Of a stretch of 64,000 nt of DNA, positions 43,720-55,845 are shown one piece after another. The first letter of the stretch is position 1. Every line of letters starts with the position of its first letter. Location: positions 37,181,006-37,245,005 of the forward strand of contig NC_073694.1 of assembly GCF_029784165.1 (NCBI RefSeq), written 5' to 3'. The notes below the pieces were generated by a model. It ran no database searches, was not told the DNA's origin, and worked only from the letters and a program-made list of their open reading frames with translations. Made by a program: the position numbers and the translations under genes. This stretch comes from Wyeomyia smithii (taxonomy: Eukaryota > Arthropoda > Insecta > Diptera > Culicidae).

Positions 43720-44745
43720 CAATGAATAGGTGGGAGATTTTTTAGGATACCATCGTGAAACTTTCAACGAAGATCTGCTGATACGCCACTATGCTTTTGA
43801 AGAGTCGGTTAGGATACTCCCTCAGGAATTAGCAGAAGATAAACGGGCAAATGCTTGGAGGAACAACAAAACGGACTGGCGACCGGTTCGAAGCCGGCCT
43901 GCTATGAAAAGTAGATGAGAAACGATTCCCAGACAATTTCCGCATGGCTCTGTGAAGGATGAAGCAGTTAGAGAAGAAGCAGTTTGAGAAGAAGCAGTTA
44001 GCTACTGCCGAAGTGTTTACTGAAACAGCGCCCGATAATGTTTGATATCTTCCGCTAAACGTCGTGCAAAACCCATAGACACTCAGCAATGTAAGAATCG
44101 TGTGAAATGCTGCGGTTGCCGTGCAGGGTACTCGAACTCACAGCTGCTGAAAGGACTGGAAATGCTGCTTTCGTTGATCAAAGTAATGATCAGGTTCCGC
44201 GAAAAACGATTTGCATTCGGCAGAGACTTGAGGAAAATATTTTACCAAATTTAAATTCGCGGCGATTTGTTTTTCGGAAGACCCGCGACGTATCTTCGAG
44301 CGTTTACGTTTACGTTACTCAGCGTTACTTCAGCCAGGACAAGCACACCTCCATCGAGCGAGTGTCAAGAGTAATCTGGGATGTTGCACAAACTCATCTA
44401 CTCAACGAAGCACTACGAAGAGGTTCTGACTAACGAAAAGACCCGTTGCCAGATTTTCCGACCCACTGGGTCACCGTATACCAACCAATAATTGTGGCGT
44501 CCCAAATGCAGTTGGGATCAGGAGATCGATGTCAGGTGGTGGGAATTGTGGTAGCGCTAGCCATTCGATGCTATCTAGGCTGCGCGTTGATTACCGAAAT
44601 CGATTTGTTGGAGGTTCAAATCTTTACAGATGCTAGCAAACATGCTGACGGTTGTGTGACGTATTTGCGTACCGTGGAAGACTGGTTGTGGATACCGATA
44701 GGGCTCAACATGGCTGGCGTGCTGACGCGGAGGTAGGGGATAATA
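43720..44745 (+). pseudogene. BEL/Pao reverse transcriptase/RNase H relic
   Basis: The pre-RT segment reads LIRHYAFEESVRILPQELAE (about 43775-43835), then FPDNFRMAL. The RT core trace is YLPLNVVQNP (near 44050) and LLKGLEMLLSLIKVMIRFRE with FAFGRDLRKIFYQI (44144-44252). The catalytic YVDD region is missing. RNase H is represented by VQIFTDASKHADGCVTYLR (about 44612-44670) and the tether-like VEDWLWIPIGLNMAGVLTR (to 44733). A large internal deletion separates RT and RNase H. Confidence 0.7.
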
Positions 44746-44869
44746 CTCTTTCAGGCTGGTAAGATATCTTTCAAAAAAAAAAAACACCCCATTATCTTGT
44801 GTAGTTCGCGCGGAATAACTACGAAGTTGATTCACAGCACTATAACGAGCAATTTGAATAGCGAATTCG

Positions 44870-45520
44870 GAAACCGTGTTCAATGAGATGAGACAGCGGG
44901 CTCAAATTACTAAATTGCCCTCAGCAATTCAACATGTGGTAAGAGTTCGCGTGTGGTGCAGGGTGAACATATGTCAGCTACGATTCCCGAGGATGACTCC
45001 ATTACTAATTGAACGAGTGACCTCTCACTGGCGACCCTCCAACTCGGTAGGGATTTATTACCTTGGACCACTAGAGGTAACGGTTGGTTGTCAAAAAGAG
45101 AAGAGGTTGGTAGCAATTTTAATTTCAATTTTAATTTTAACAACCGAGTTTGGGCGGTTCACTTGGAAGAGGTGCATAGTCTCACCACCTATCGGATGAC
45201 CATTTTGTTTCCAGAGCGAATTGGTTAAACCAGCTCACAGCTTCTCGGATAACGCAACATGCTTTAGAGTTCGCGGAAAAAATCGTTAGCCCTGCCACTG
45301 TCTGGCACTTCATTCTACCCGGTACGCCACATATGGGTTGTATCTGGAATGCGTGCGTTGGAAGATGCTCGGAAATTGACGGATCCTGATGACGACATTG
45401 GCAAAAGTGTAATCAATACGCGTCCCTCGACATATTCTCCACAAGCCGCTGGATGAACTGAAGCGCTGACTGCGAACTACTAAGCGGTTGTTCACTACGA
45501 TGACCTCCGTCTTATGGTGG
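44870..45520 (+). pseudogene. BEL/Pao integrase relic
   Basis: SVGIYYLGPLEVTVGCQKEKR (about 45038-45100) corresponds to the start of the integrase core, where the family usually has a D at the YFGPLEV motif. VHLEEVHSLTTYRM is in the next frame near 45165. LPGTPHMG-like residues near 45320 match the conserved PPGAPHMGG block. NTRPSTYSPQAAG near 45415 fits the family's NSRPL-type motif. Several stops and frame changes are present. Confidence 0.65.
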
Positions 45521-45689
45521 ACTAACTACAGTTTCCAGGAGTGCATCCAATCCTCGGCTACACGTATGGATAGCGCGGTTTCAACTCGACCTCGCTGATT
45601 GACTCACCGTAGACTTGTAGAGTCATATCTAGAGTCTAGAGTCTAGCGTGACAATTGCGCCATACCAAGTATCCCTTCTTTTACGCTAC

Positions 45690-47600
45690 CTAGGCCGTCT
45701 TGGTGACTGAGAGAATAGCATCCACCGTGGACCTACCCTCACAACAATATCGCACGCTAGCCTGGGGGCTAATGCGGTCTCGATCAACTAGATTAGTTGA
45801 GAGAATTCGTTATCGATATTCTTTTCGGCACATTTTGCATGTTGTAGGATCAGTACAACGATACACCGTGCCCCAGTGCTGAGTCGAGAAAATTTCCAGC
45901 TTTTTCTAGCAGACAGATTAATCTAGATGTCTGTCGCTTCCACTTGTCCGGGAAGAGGCAGTCGCTTAAGATTTTCTGCAAGACCGTCCTGAACAATTCG
46001 GGGGCTACCCTAATGGCCGTCTTAATGGAAGGGTTCGGGATTCCGTCAGGTCCCGGTACCTTGCTCACCTTTAGGAAGTTGGCGATCTCAAAGAGCACAT
46101 CATCGGTTACCCTTGCCACCTCATCGACCTCTGCGTGGCTGCCGTCACTCTCTGTTTGTGGTAGCTCAACAGCCGGAGGCCAGGCGTTCCGATTGGTACG
46201 CGGTCTCAAAATCTTCGTCTAGCTTGGCAACCACGTAGCCCTTGTTTGAGGTCGACACAATCTCCTGAACCGGGAACCTGCTCATCGTACATATGGCCGC
46301 CATCCTGGACCTATCCGCTACCCAGTTACCATTTCCGGGAGGGATGCGGTTGGGGTCCGATACGATGGCGATGTCCGACAGCTGCTGCCTGGTATAGCAG
46401 CTGCTGTGCCGCGTAGCAGTTGTTCAGGTTTGATTGCGTCATCCTCTCGCCTACGGTTTAGTAGCCGGCTTAATGGCCGGGCCCTTGGAGCCTCCGTGAC
46501 GGGCTAAGCGTCCGGTTTACAATTGCATACCAAACAGTAGGCAGGCGTCCCGCCGTCCCGCGTTTTGTGACTTGCACCACCGCAACGTCGACACAAACTT
46601 GCCCTGGATTTATGTCGTGAAGCTGTTGAAGGATGCACAGCGGCCATTCAGCCTGACCATCTTCAGGGCTTTGCTTTTTTTCAGCCGATGGAAGCATTAC
46701 GGTGGCCACCTGGGCCTCAGGAAAGCCCTTCCGAAGAAAAATTGCCTCCACGGCCACCACCATTCCACACTCCTTTTCGAAGGCTTGTGGATTGTCAAAC
46801 CCTTCGGTGATTTCATCCAGATTTTTAAACTGAAGAGTCACCTCTGGAGTAAGGGCCAGAACAGACACGTTTTTCCCCTTTTAGCTACCTAGATAGCTTC
46901 TTTCCCCTTCACATCTCTGGATCAAGATCATTTCGCCGGTACGAGATTGACGAGTGGTCCGAACATCCTCACCCAAATCTTTTTGTTAGGCGGCGCCTCT
47001 CATGACCCTCAAGATTTTGGAGTGTGTAGTCAGTCTTGAGTATGAGCGCATCGCCCTTGCTCCGCTTTTCTTTTCGGGCTCTCTAAGAGCGATTTTCACG
47101 TTTTCCACGCGTTTTTTCTTTTGTCGCTTTTTATCAACTACTGTAGTCCGTAGTGTCCATGTTAGCCTTTTCTTTCGCAAGTCTAACTTTCTCTGTTGAC
47201 GAACCAGCCAATGGGCTTAGCACGATCAATCTTCTCTTAAAGCTCACGGGAGCCTTTTCTCCCAGAGATTGCCTCGTTCGCTTTGCGGTCGGTTCTGAGG
47301 AACAATTCTCGGCGAACGATAATGAAGCACCTAGCTTATTTAAGAGCATCTTCCGCCATTTCTGCTCGTTTCATAAGTGTGGAGTAGTCCACCTTCGCAC
47401 TGTTGACGCAGATGCGTAACAATAAAAGAAATGTCAGGGGTGGTTTCAGGTGTACCGTTATTCTTGTCAACAATGAAAAAGGCGCCTGTGCGATCCCGTG
47501 GTGTTTGTGCCGAAGCAGTAAGGTCTTGACTAGGGTAGTCAGGAAAAAGCATCTGGTTCTAAGACTGATTCCCACCGACTGATCTTTTTCTGCCTGATTC
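45690..47600 (-). mobile_element. R1-group relic, same family type as 15195-20593
   Basis: Read on the minus strand from ~47600. ORF1 traces: SAKVDYSTLMKRAEMAEDA near 47420, AKRTRQSLGEKAP near 47290, TPEVTLQFKNLDEITEGFD near 46840 and CILQQL near 46640. ORF2 traces: the start LNNCYAAQQLLYQAA near 46410, LKVSKVPGPDGIPNPSIKTA near 46060 and RSTVDAILSVTKTA near 45735. Most of the endonuclease is deleted and the frame is broken many times. The matches to the element at 15.9-20.3 kb are close enough to call the same lineage. Confidence 0.75.
45749..45902 (-). mobile_element. SINE body fragment inserted in the R1 relic
   Basis: This matches 13478-13633 over ~150 bp with several small differences (GAGAGAATTCGTTATCGATA and GATACACCGTGCCCCAGTGC are identical). 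It interrupts R1 RT sequence: GPDGIP-type residues lie above it and RSTVDAILSV below it. The tRNA-like head seen in the other copy is absent. Confidence 0.6.
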
Positions 47601-49900
47601 CCACCAGGCAAAGGACGCGGAACATATTGAAAGGCCGCCAGGTTCTACGACGCAGAATTTTCTGCACTTGTGTGCCACTATGCCGTTTCAAGCCGTTGTC
47701 ACACGACTTTACTAAGAGAGCTGCAGCGGTGCTCTGCTCTACATGTACTGTACGGTTCTGTTGCCTTTACCTGGATGTTTTCTTTCAAGACATCAGATTT
47801 TATTGGGGGAGGATTGTACAAAACGAACTAGTTAAGCATTTACGCAATTTGCAGCGCTTCTAATCATTTTTAAGCGACGTTGAACGTGTGAGATGATTAT
47901 AGGATCTATAAAAAAAATTCTAAAATACTCGATTTCAATGTTATTTCTGGTAAAAATCACTGTTGCCACCGAACAAGCCCATGACCAAGACGCACCACAA
48001 CACAGGTCAATATGCTCCAATACAGAAGGCTAATATGCCACTAACAGAAATCAGCACAAGTGAGAGCCGCTTGAAGTCTCAGAAGTAAAATCAAAAGCAA
48101 TTTAACATACCCTAAGTTGTCAAGCACTCTGCTGTAAGCTCTTCACGGTGCATTCTGCCCCAATTTTAATTTTGATCGTTTTTAGGTAAAACTTGACGAA
48201 AGTCAGTGAAATAAATTGAAATATTCATAGTATTATAAATTTCAAAAGTGTGATAGTTAGAGGAGCCACGTCTACCGGTTAAAACCTCGGTAATAGAAAC
48301 AAATAAATAAGTAATTGATCAGCTGGGACGGGGAGACTATCAAGACATCTGTGCTAGAAACGCTCGTCATCAATATTTTTCTGCTGAGCAATGAATTATT
48401 AATGATAACTACGTCAAAAGCCACCAATTCCACCATAAATTATCATATTCAAAGTCTTGGCAAGCTGCGACCATGAGAAAAATGTTTCCATGAAAGTATA
48501 ATTTAGAACGACAGTTAAATGAAGAAACCTCGGGGACTTCTTTGAAAAGACAAAGTTTATTCAAACAATATTTCTTCTCGACTTGAAGAATAGGTTAGCT
48601 ATTGCCAGTGCATAATTTAAGAAGTACTCCATCACCTTGAAATAATGTTTAAAATAATTGTGATTGCTTCCAGTACATTTTTTTTTTGTTAACGGTTCAA
48701 AAACTTAATAACATAAACTGCGGAATCTGAACATGAAATTGCAAGAAGCATTACTGGAAAAACTCATAGCTTTTTCGAAAGAAAGTCCTAGTTACCCGGA
48801 TAAGGCATGGCTCCTGAGGATTTCTCAAGCATCAAATGAATCAGATTACATGTTTGTCAAGGAGTCAGTGTTTCGCCGGTGGCTGTACGAAAGAGGAAGG
48901 TAGTCCTATCACCATTGCGGTAAGCGTAAGTTAGCGAATCGTGATGAATTCTAAGAAACAAGTTCTTTGGCGAAACTTTCCCTAGAAAAAATCAAATATA
49001 TTACAGGTAGTTGATAGAATTGTGTAAAAGATTTGGTTTAGATGTTTTTGATAGTATAAGATCGTCTTTTCGAACGCAGTATGCTACTGAAGAATGCTTC
49101 AGCAATATTCAAAGAGATGTCACAGAAGGTCATCGCAGTCGCGAGTTATCTGAATCTTCGTAAGAAATCATTTAGATTAACTCTATGTTATCGTTTTTTA
49201 ACTTGTTTTTATTCGAAGCGAATGAAATATGACTGAAATATTATAAAAATATTTTTTTTAAATGTTGCTATGGAAGAACCATTTTTCTGGTCTTGGGTTT
49301 TGCTATTTTAATCCAATGCAGCACAAATTTTGATTACGAAATGAATAATATAATATGAGATACATTTCCTATTCCTTATTGCTTCGGAGGCAGCTAATGA
49401 ATGAAAAATCTCAAGGTCGTATTTCCGCGAACAATAAACCAATCGCCTGCAGGTACACCATGCACATTTATTATTTACCATTAACTATTACATCCTCCAC
49501 TTCTGTGTTTAGACTATTTTGATGTCTTGACAGTAAAACTTGCTTGAAAAGTTCATGGTAATTATCTTTTTAATTAATTTAAAGATTTACAGCAGTAATT
49601 TACTTAAAACTGACGTTTCGAAGAAACATGTTGATGAAATTAAAAACAAAATTGTTTAAACTACGAGTAGGCTTGATTGAAATGTAAAACAAGAAAAGCG
49701 TAAACCGCTAAAGGTTATAAATGAATAAAAATTCTTTCTTTGGATGTGGAACTGCAAACACGCAGCTGAGGAAAATTAATATTTCTATATAACAGACTGA
49801 GGTGATCCAGCTGTTGATTTGAAGAAAAAGATGACTGGTCGAGTTAGAAGTCGGACAAATCCGTAGATTGACAGAATTTTCTTAGATCTGGCATCTCTAT
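47601..49900. other. AT-rich spacer
   Basis: Nothing recognised other than a short open frame at 48733-48903, listed separately. Confidence 0.45.
48733..48903 (+). CDS. Small unrecognised ORF (56 codons), doubtful
   Basis: The translation starts MKLQEALLEKLIAFSKESP and ends FRRWLYERGR. It has a protein-like mixed composition (balanced charges, aromatic and leucine content) in an AT-rich region where chance frames usually look poorer. A possible donor (AAGGTAGTC) lies at its very end, so it might be an exon rather than a free ORF. No family is recognised and no acceptor is evident upstream. A fragment of an old transposase is another option. Confidence 0.15.
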   Translation: MKLQEALLEKLIAFSKESPSYPDKAWLLRISQASNESDYMFVKESVFRRWLYERGR

Positions 49901-52900
49901 CCCACCAGCTTCAAGGATTCATGTGCAAGCAAACCCAACCGATCGGGGGGTGGCAGCTCAAATCCGTTCCTCGATGCGACGATGCTGATGATGATAATAA
50001 CTGACGAAGGACAGTCCTTCCATCGCTGCTCGCATTACCGATGCTGCTGCTGCTGCTGCACGGAATTGAGCAATAAATTTTCTGTTTTTGATTAAAATTT
50101 CTATACAACCGTTCGTCCGGGTCGTATAAAATGGAATTGATTTTGGCGCGAGACGGTTGTCCCTCGGGGGAAGAGAAGTGGAAGTCCTTGGCTCCCAACT
50201 AACAAAACCACTGGAGGAAGTGTGTAGCGATTGCTCTGACGTGTGACATGAAAAGTGGGAATCGATTGCGCTAGCCCTTGACATCCTGGTTGGAAGAATT
50301 TTACAATGTCAAGTGTCCTGTTCTGTACACGGCCAACGCCAGCGTTATTCATATCAAGTTTGCTATATGCTGCTAACTGTTGCAGGTGGATTTTCCGCAC
50401 TAAATTTACTCAAATTTCAAAGGAAATTCCATCTGTCCATCTGTCACCAGCTATCGATCAATTTCCTTGGCAAAATAAATCGTAAACAAACTTCATTTAC
50501 TCTGTTTGACCAAATCCATTTAGGTAATCACAACTTTCACCCGTTTTACTTAGGAACCCGAAAAGGTCTTTTCTGTTTGCTTCGTCCCGATAGTAGAACA
50601 TATTTGTTCTGCTTAGGTACCCTTCAGCGCTTTGTGCGAGCGAATGTGTTTGCGATGGAAATCAATTCCCTTCTAATCTGTTTATGATTGTCATAAATTT
50701 GGCCTTCCCGTGCGGATTCCGGGTAATGGTCAACAGCAGTAGCCACGAAAAGGGGAAGACCTAAAAATAAGATGTACGCAAACAAAAAGCCGAAAATTGA
50801 ATTGCCTCAGTCGCCGTATAGCCTGAGGAACCCTTTTTTTGGTCCTTTGGTTTGGCAAATATGGAACGCAAATAAAAAATAGAAATATCAAAAGCAGATT
50901 CTTGTCCTCACCAGAGGAAGGAGACAAAAAAAGGGTGACCACATGAGTGGTTTTTTTTTCTACCCGCACCGGTGCAGCTCACGGTCCTACGAAGACTATG
51001 GAACGAGCCAAATTAGATCCGATGAGGCAAAAATGCGACGGGGAAATGAAACGGAACGGCAATAAATCTCATTGCGAGTAAGTGTCGGGGATATGGGTGC
51101 AAGGACACCCGGACTGCATCGCCGTCGTTAGCTAATGAGGGATTATGAGAGTCACGGATCGATGTCACGGCAATGAGATCCAGCTGATTTTCTTCAACAT
51201 TTTTTCGTTCTCTCGAAAAACGAGAGGGTAGATCCTGGTTGCGATGGGTAATCAGCTCGAATGGGAGGCACCCTCCTGACTTTTTTTTGTGTTTTTGGAT
51301 TTTTTTCCGAAGCTGATTTTAAAAATGTTCCGCCGTTTTGGCGGAAGGGTCAGGACAGTAAATCAAATTATTGGAAGCTAGTTAAGAATCTCTCGTTCTT
51401 TTTTTTTTGGAAAATAATATCGATCTCGACATGACATCCAGCTGGGTGTATTTTTGGAAAATATTTTGGAAATGGGTGGAGATAATCTGATGGTTAATGG
51501 GATAATTAAATTGCAATAACAGCATTGAGCAGGATTGAGTATCGCTCTGCAGGACAGTTATTTATTTTTGCAGAAAAAATAGGTGGTAGGGATGCGGTTT
51601 CTATTATCGTAAATCCGAGTTTTTTTTTTTTTTTTCAAAAAAAAGTATATTCTTTTATTGAGCTGTGTATTTTGGTCGGTAATGAAAATGGGTTTTACGG
51701 TAAAGGGTCAGATTATTGAATGCTGATTTATTATAACCATAAAGGCATGAAAAATCGTTCAGTACATCTGTTTGTTTCACAAGTACACATGCCGACTGTG
51801 ACATAATATTTTAGAGAGAAAAATCAACATTTCAGCTTTATTAGACGCAATTCTCAGCACCATTAATCGAACATTTTGATGCGACATCAATTTGCAAGTA
51901 ATCAATCATCGGTCACTCGCATTACAAAACTCATCCCGTTCATCGCTATCCGAATCGAACCGATAGTTGAAGGAAAATTCAATTAGATTTCAGAATATGA
52001 ATAATACACACCTAATGGGATCCAGATTGATCCATCCATCCAACTTCCCACCGGGACAGGCCACCCGAAATGCGTCCAATCGAAGCTGCATCGCTGCGTG
52101 ACGGTATTATTATGTAAAATTCAATTTTCGATTGTAACTCAATTAAACAATGTGGATTACACGCCTACAGCAGCAGACGGGCAATGCACTTGATGCTGAT
52201 GCATTTGGAAGTAAATCCCCGGCTGCTCGGGCGATGGTCAACTTACATCCCCGCTACATTTTCGGATGGGCGATAGTTTTCTCCAAGGGTTGGTGGTAGG
52301 CGAGGGGACGTTGCTAACGCCTTCATGTCGCCTAATCATCGTCTTTGACTAACACCGCCGGTGATGGCAGGTTATGCTTCACTGAGTTTCTTTATTACAG
52401 TCCTTCCACTCAATGTCTCCCGCTTGACTGGTCCGACATCGAGCGTGGACGAGGATAAATTCAAATTGTAACTTTAATCCAGCTTCGGGGCTGATTTGCT
52501 GTAACCGTTCATTGAGTCTGAACGTTCGCATTGGAGAAGCTTTGGCTAACATTACAATGTCCCGTTTTAGATCCGGCCTAGACGCAGGCGACGAAACCAA
52601 AATCCTGCACCGATGCCGACGGTAACTAAAGACCAGTTGAGCCTGCCTGTAAGCATGTCCGACCGAAGCAGTAGTGCAGTGCGTAACTTACGTGATGAGA
52701 TTGCAATTACCTTGCTGCACAGTTCTGTCTAATGCCTTTAATCGCATTACTGTAGATGCAGGACCCTAAGAGAGCATACACGTACAGGATTTTTGGAAAT
52801 CCGATTCAATCTCTAATAGGACAAGTGAACGTCCATCCGGGTCGATTTGTTGCACCGAGGACAATGGTCATTGACATTTCCGAAGCCTAGACCCAGCCGG

Positions 52901-53100
52901 GATAGGACACAGCTCATTAGGTGTCGAAACTAGCCAACCTTTTGGCGTAACAAAGAACAACCGCGAAACAAATAGCCCGGACGGAAACGGCCAATGAGTT
53001 TGGGAATAAAGCAGCAATTTAGTATCGCGTGACCTGCCTCACGATGTTACGGACGGATTGCTCAGCTAGCGCCCCGGTTGCAGTCCTTCAGCTTTTTGAC
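49901..53100. other. 3.2 kb of unrecognised, somewhat GC-richer DNA
   Basis: No transposon signature. There is a short GCT/CTG run near 50041-50060 and several T-runs. The ORF at 50313-50687 (124 codons) has low-quality composition and no domain. It may be unique host sequence (intron or upstream region) for the candidate exon at 53106. Confidence 0.4.
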
Positions 53101-53105
53101 AAACG

Positions 53106-53165
53106 ATGTCTGCTACCCCCAGCAGTCACAGTCCGTTTTTCCTGGTTCCTGGTAGTAAACCTGAG
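53106..53165 (+). CDS. Candidate first coding exon of an unidentified host gene
   Basis: The ATG at 53106 has A at -3 (ACAAACGATG) and opens MSATPSSHSPFFLVPGSKPE. The frame meets GAGGTGAGT, a near-ideal splice donor, at 53165/53166. If that donor is not used, the frame continues as VSDSESVADDDFTISGG to another possible donor (GAGGTGGG) near 53210 and then becomes non-coding-like. The residues resemble the serine/proline-rich start of a transcription factor, but I do not recognise a family. No downstream exon is visible in the window. Confidence 0.3.
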
Positions 53166-53210
53166 GTGAGTGACTCGGAATCCGTGGCGGACGATGACTT
53201 CACCATTTCG

Positions 53211-54228
53211 GGAGGTGGGAAAATTCATTGTCGTGCGCTAATTACGATTATAATAGTAAACTATATCCACCCAATTCTGTTGATTCATCGTCGAGTATGC
53301 AGTGTTTGTGTACAATATCCGTTCGGTTTAGCCGTGCTGTTGTGATTAGGAAGTGAATTATAGATGTCCAGCGGTTGGTACTTTGCGATACATTGTGATC
53401 ACGCAAGCGTTCGTTTCTATAACCATTTTCTGTTCGGTTGCACATTTAGATTTAAATTCTTATTTATTTCTCTTTTTCAATGCTCACTCGAATATGACAG
53501 TAGCTACGATTTCAAATCTTAAGCAATTTATCCAACAATACAAAGACAGAAACTGATGTAAGAAAGCACAAAAAGGGCATTGATGCATTTTTTATGCACT
53601 ATATAACGGTTAATTCCTGTTTTTTACATTTCGAGATATGCCATTGTTGAATTTAAATGATAAAGTACTTACCTATCGCATAAAACACTGTTCTTATGAA
53701 AGCCTTTTTTTTTTTTCTTTATTGTCTCGACCATTTCAGAAGAATTACTTGTTGAAAACGTCAATTAAAAAAAAACACATACATTACCGTGAGAACAAGT
53801 AAATAATGCGATTTTTATTCGATTTTTTAGAGTTGTTTCATTCCTATTATCTGTCGATATGATAGAAAAAACGACTCGATATTTTAGTGGATAAAAGCCT
53901 TACTCGCAATCGCTAGTTCGATCTAAAAGGGGAATGCCGCCTTGAGGGGTTATTTGGAGGAGTGTTTAGTAATAATAATAATAAATATGTAAAAAAATTA
54001 ACAACCGTGTTCGGTAAAGTGTCGACGCTAATGGCGTACAATATAACGTAGGGTAACCTTATTATGGAACATTTTTTAACTTTTCGTAGAACTTATTCGC
54101 TTTACATAATTTCCATTATTCAGATACTATGAATTGAAGAATTAAATTGAAAACTGATGAGGAGACCCTTTCAATGATCAGTAACGATCAAAGATTTTAG
54201 GAATATTAGCTGATACTGGAGACCATGC
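53211..54228. other. AT-rich spacer
   Basis: No gene or repeat recognised; T/A runs at about 53706 and 53767 only. Confidence 0.4.
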
Positions 54229-54278
54229 ACATAACGTTTATTTGACACGGCTCAAAACATAAAATGTTTTACGGAGCC
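54229..54278 (-). mobile_element. 3' tail fragment related to the I-group LINE
   Basis: GTTTATTTGACACGGCTCAA and AAAATGTTTTACGGAGCC correspond to the 3' ends of the I-group copies at 21153-21197 and 28763-28807, in the same orientation. Only the extreme 3' end is present, or the sequence beyond it has diverged beyond recognition. Confidence 0.5.
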
Positions 54279-54449
54279 AGAAAGACCTCCCGATTTTATT
54301 TCAAGGGTAATGAGATACATTTGAACATCTCACTACTACATCACGTGGTAATCGAACGTTACAGTTGTTGTATTGCAATCATATTCGGGAGCGTGAAATC
54401 TCTTGTGAATGGCTCTCCATTAGAGTGTCCCAAAATAAATCGATGTTAG

Positions 54450-55845
54450 AAAAGTCAAGGTGCTCAGCCCTAAATTGAAAGATAATGTTATTTATAGCAT
54501 TTTTGTAGAACATTTCGACTTTCTAAAAAATCGTTTTCAGGTTGCACAAACGTGATTTATGGAAAATATTACTTGTACAAGCTACAGAACCAACCTTTTG
54601 CACTTTTTTCAAATCTGTTCGATTCCTACATTTTTTCATATATTTTTTTTTATTTTTGTGGGGTTGTTTTTGAATATTTTGCATGGTTTGGTTCAGCATC
54701 GCATTCAATAATTTGACTCACAGAGCCCATTGAACATCACAAAATAGTGATTTTTTCTCATAGTTTTTAGATAAAACCCTTCAAAACACATGTAAAAAAA
54801 TTTTTGATCAAGAACTGAAATTTTTACTACTAAGCGGGATTCAAGACAAAAATTTACATGAAAAAAGATTCTTGATATCTTATCGGGGGGCTGAGATATT
54901 GGCGTTTTTTACATGTGATGGAAAACTATGCATTTTCTAAAATATGACACTAAAGCTCAATATCTCCATGGCACAGTGTTTTATTTTGCCGTTTGTGCGT
55001 ATAATTTCCTAAATAGTGATTCAAATGTTGATTATAGCAAGTTTCAGAGAAGTTTCAGAATATTCAAAAATGCATCTTTGAATGAAGAAAAATGGGTGAA
55101 AATTCACTTTTTAATCAGAATAAGATAAACGCAAGATGTCTTCGACAAAGTTTTAGGTTATCTTCAAACAAGAAACTTTACCGAAGACATCATGTTTCTA
55201 ACTCTTACATATTACGTGCAACACTGAGTTTTCTATTAGAAGGCACTAAGAATCACAATTTTCGTTGTTACTTTTTTCGCTGGTTTTTTCGAAATTTTTA
55301 ACCTTCCACTAAGTTATCAGCCATCCAAAAACGCATTTGTTTCTGAACATTGTTATTTTTATCTCCCAAAATAAAACAATTATTAAATATATTTGTTAAA
55401 ATGCATAGTTTTCCATCACATATAAAAATGCCAATATCTCAGCTCCCCGAAAAGATATCAAGTATCTTTTCTCATGTAAATTTTCGTCGTAAATCCCGCT
55501 TTGTAATTAAAATTTCAGTTCTTGATCAAAAATTTTTTTTATTTATGTTTTGAAGGGTTTTATAAAAAATTATTAGAAAAATTATTTTTCTGCGATGTTT
55601 AATGGGCTCTGGGAGTCAAAAAACTAAATGCAATGCTGAACTGAACCATGCAAAATATTCATAAACAACCCCGCAAAAATAAAAAAAACATATGGAAAAA
55701 GAGTGGGTTTGTAGCTTAAAAAAGTAATTTTTTCATAAATCTCGTTTGGGCAACCTGAAAACAATTTTTTAGAAAGTCGAAATGTTCTACAAAAATGCTA
55801 TAAATAACATTATCTTTCAATTCAGGGGTGAGCACCTTGACTTTT
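54450..55845. mobile_element. 1.4 kb fold-back element with ~450-500 bp inverted arms
   Basis: The left arm 54450-54955 and right arm 55390-55845 are inverted complements along their lengths with scattered differences. The outer ends read AAAAGTCAAGGTGCTCA on both arms (right end on the minus strand). The ~430 bp core holds no coding sequence, but has its own hairpin at 55134-55195 (GATGTCTTCG paired with CGAAGACATC). A target-site duplication was not identified. Confidence 0.8.

Larger units (their letters stand above)
42970..45520 (+). mobile_element. BEL/Pao LTR retrotransposon internal region, heavily decayed
   Basis: In order on the + strand there are traces of Gag, a protease-region entry, RT, RNase H and integrase, in shifting frames with many stops. 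The order and motifs fit BEL/Pao elements of mosquitoes. No LTR pair was recognised, and internal parts are missing (much of the RT and the protease). Confidence 0.75.

Noticed and set aside
50313..50687. 124-codon ORF with hydrophobic stretches
   Set aside because: Composition follows local TTT/CTT-rich sequence; no splice or homologue support.
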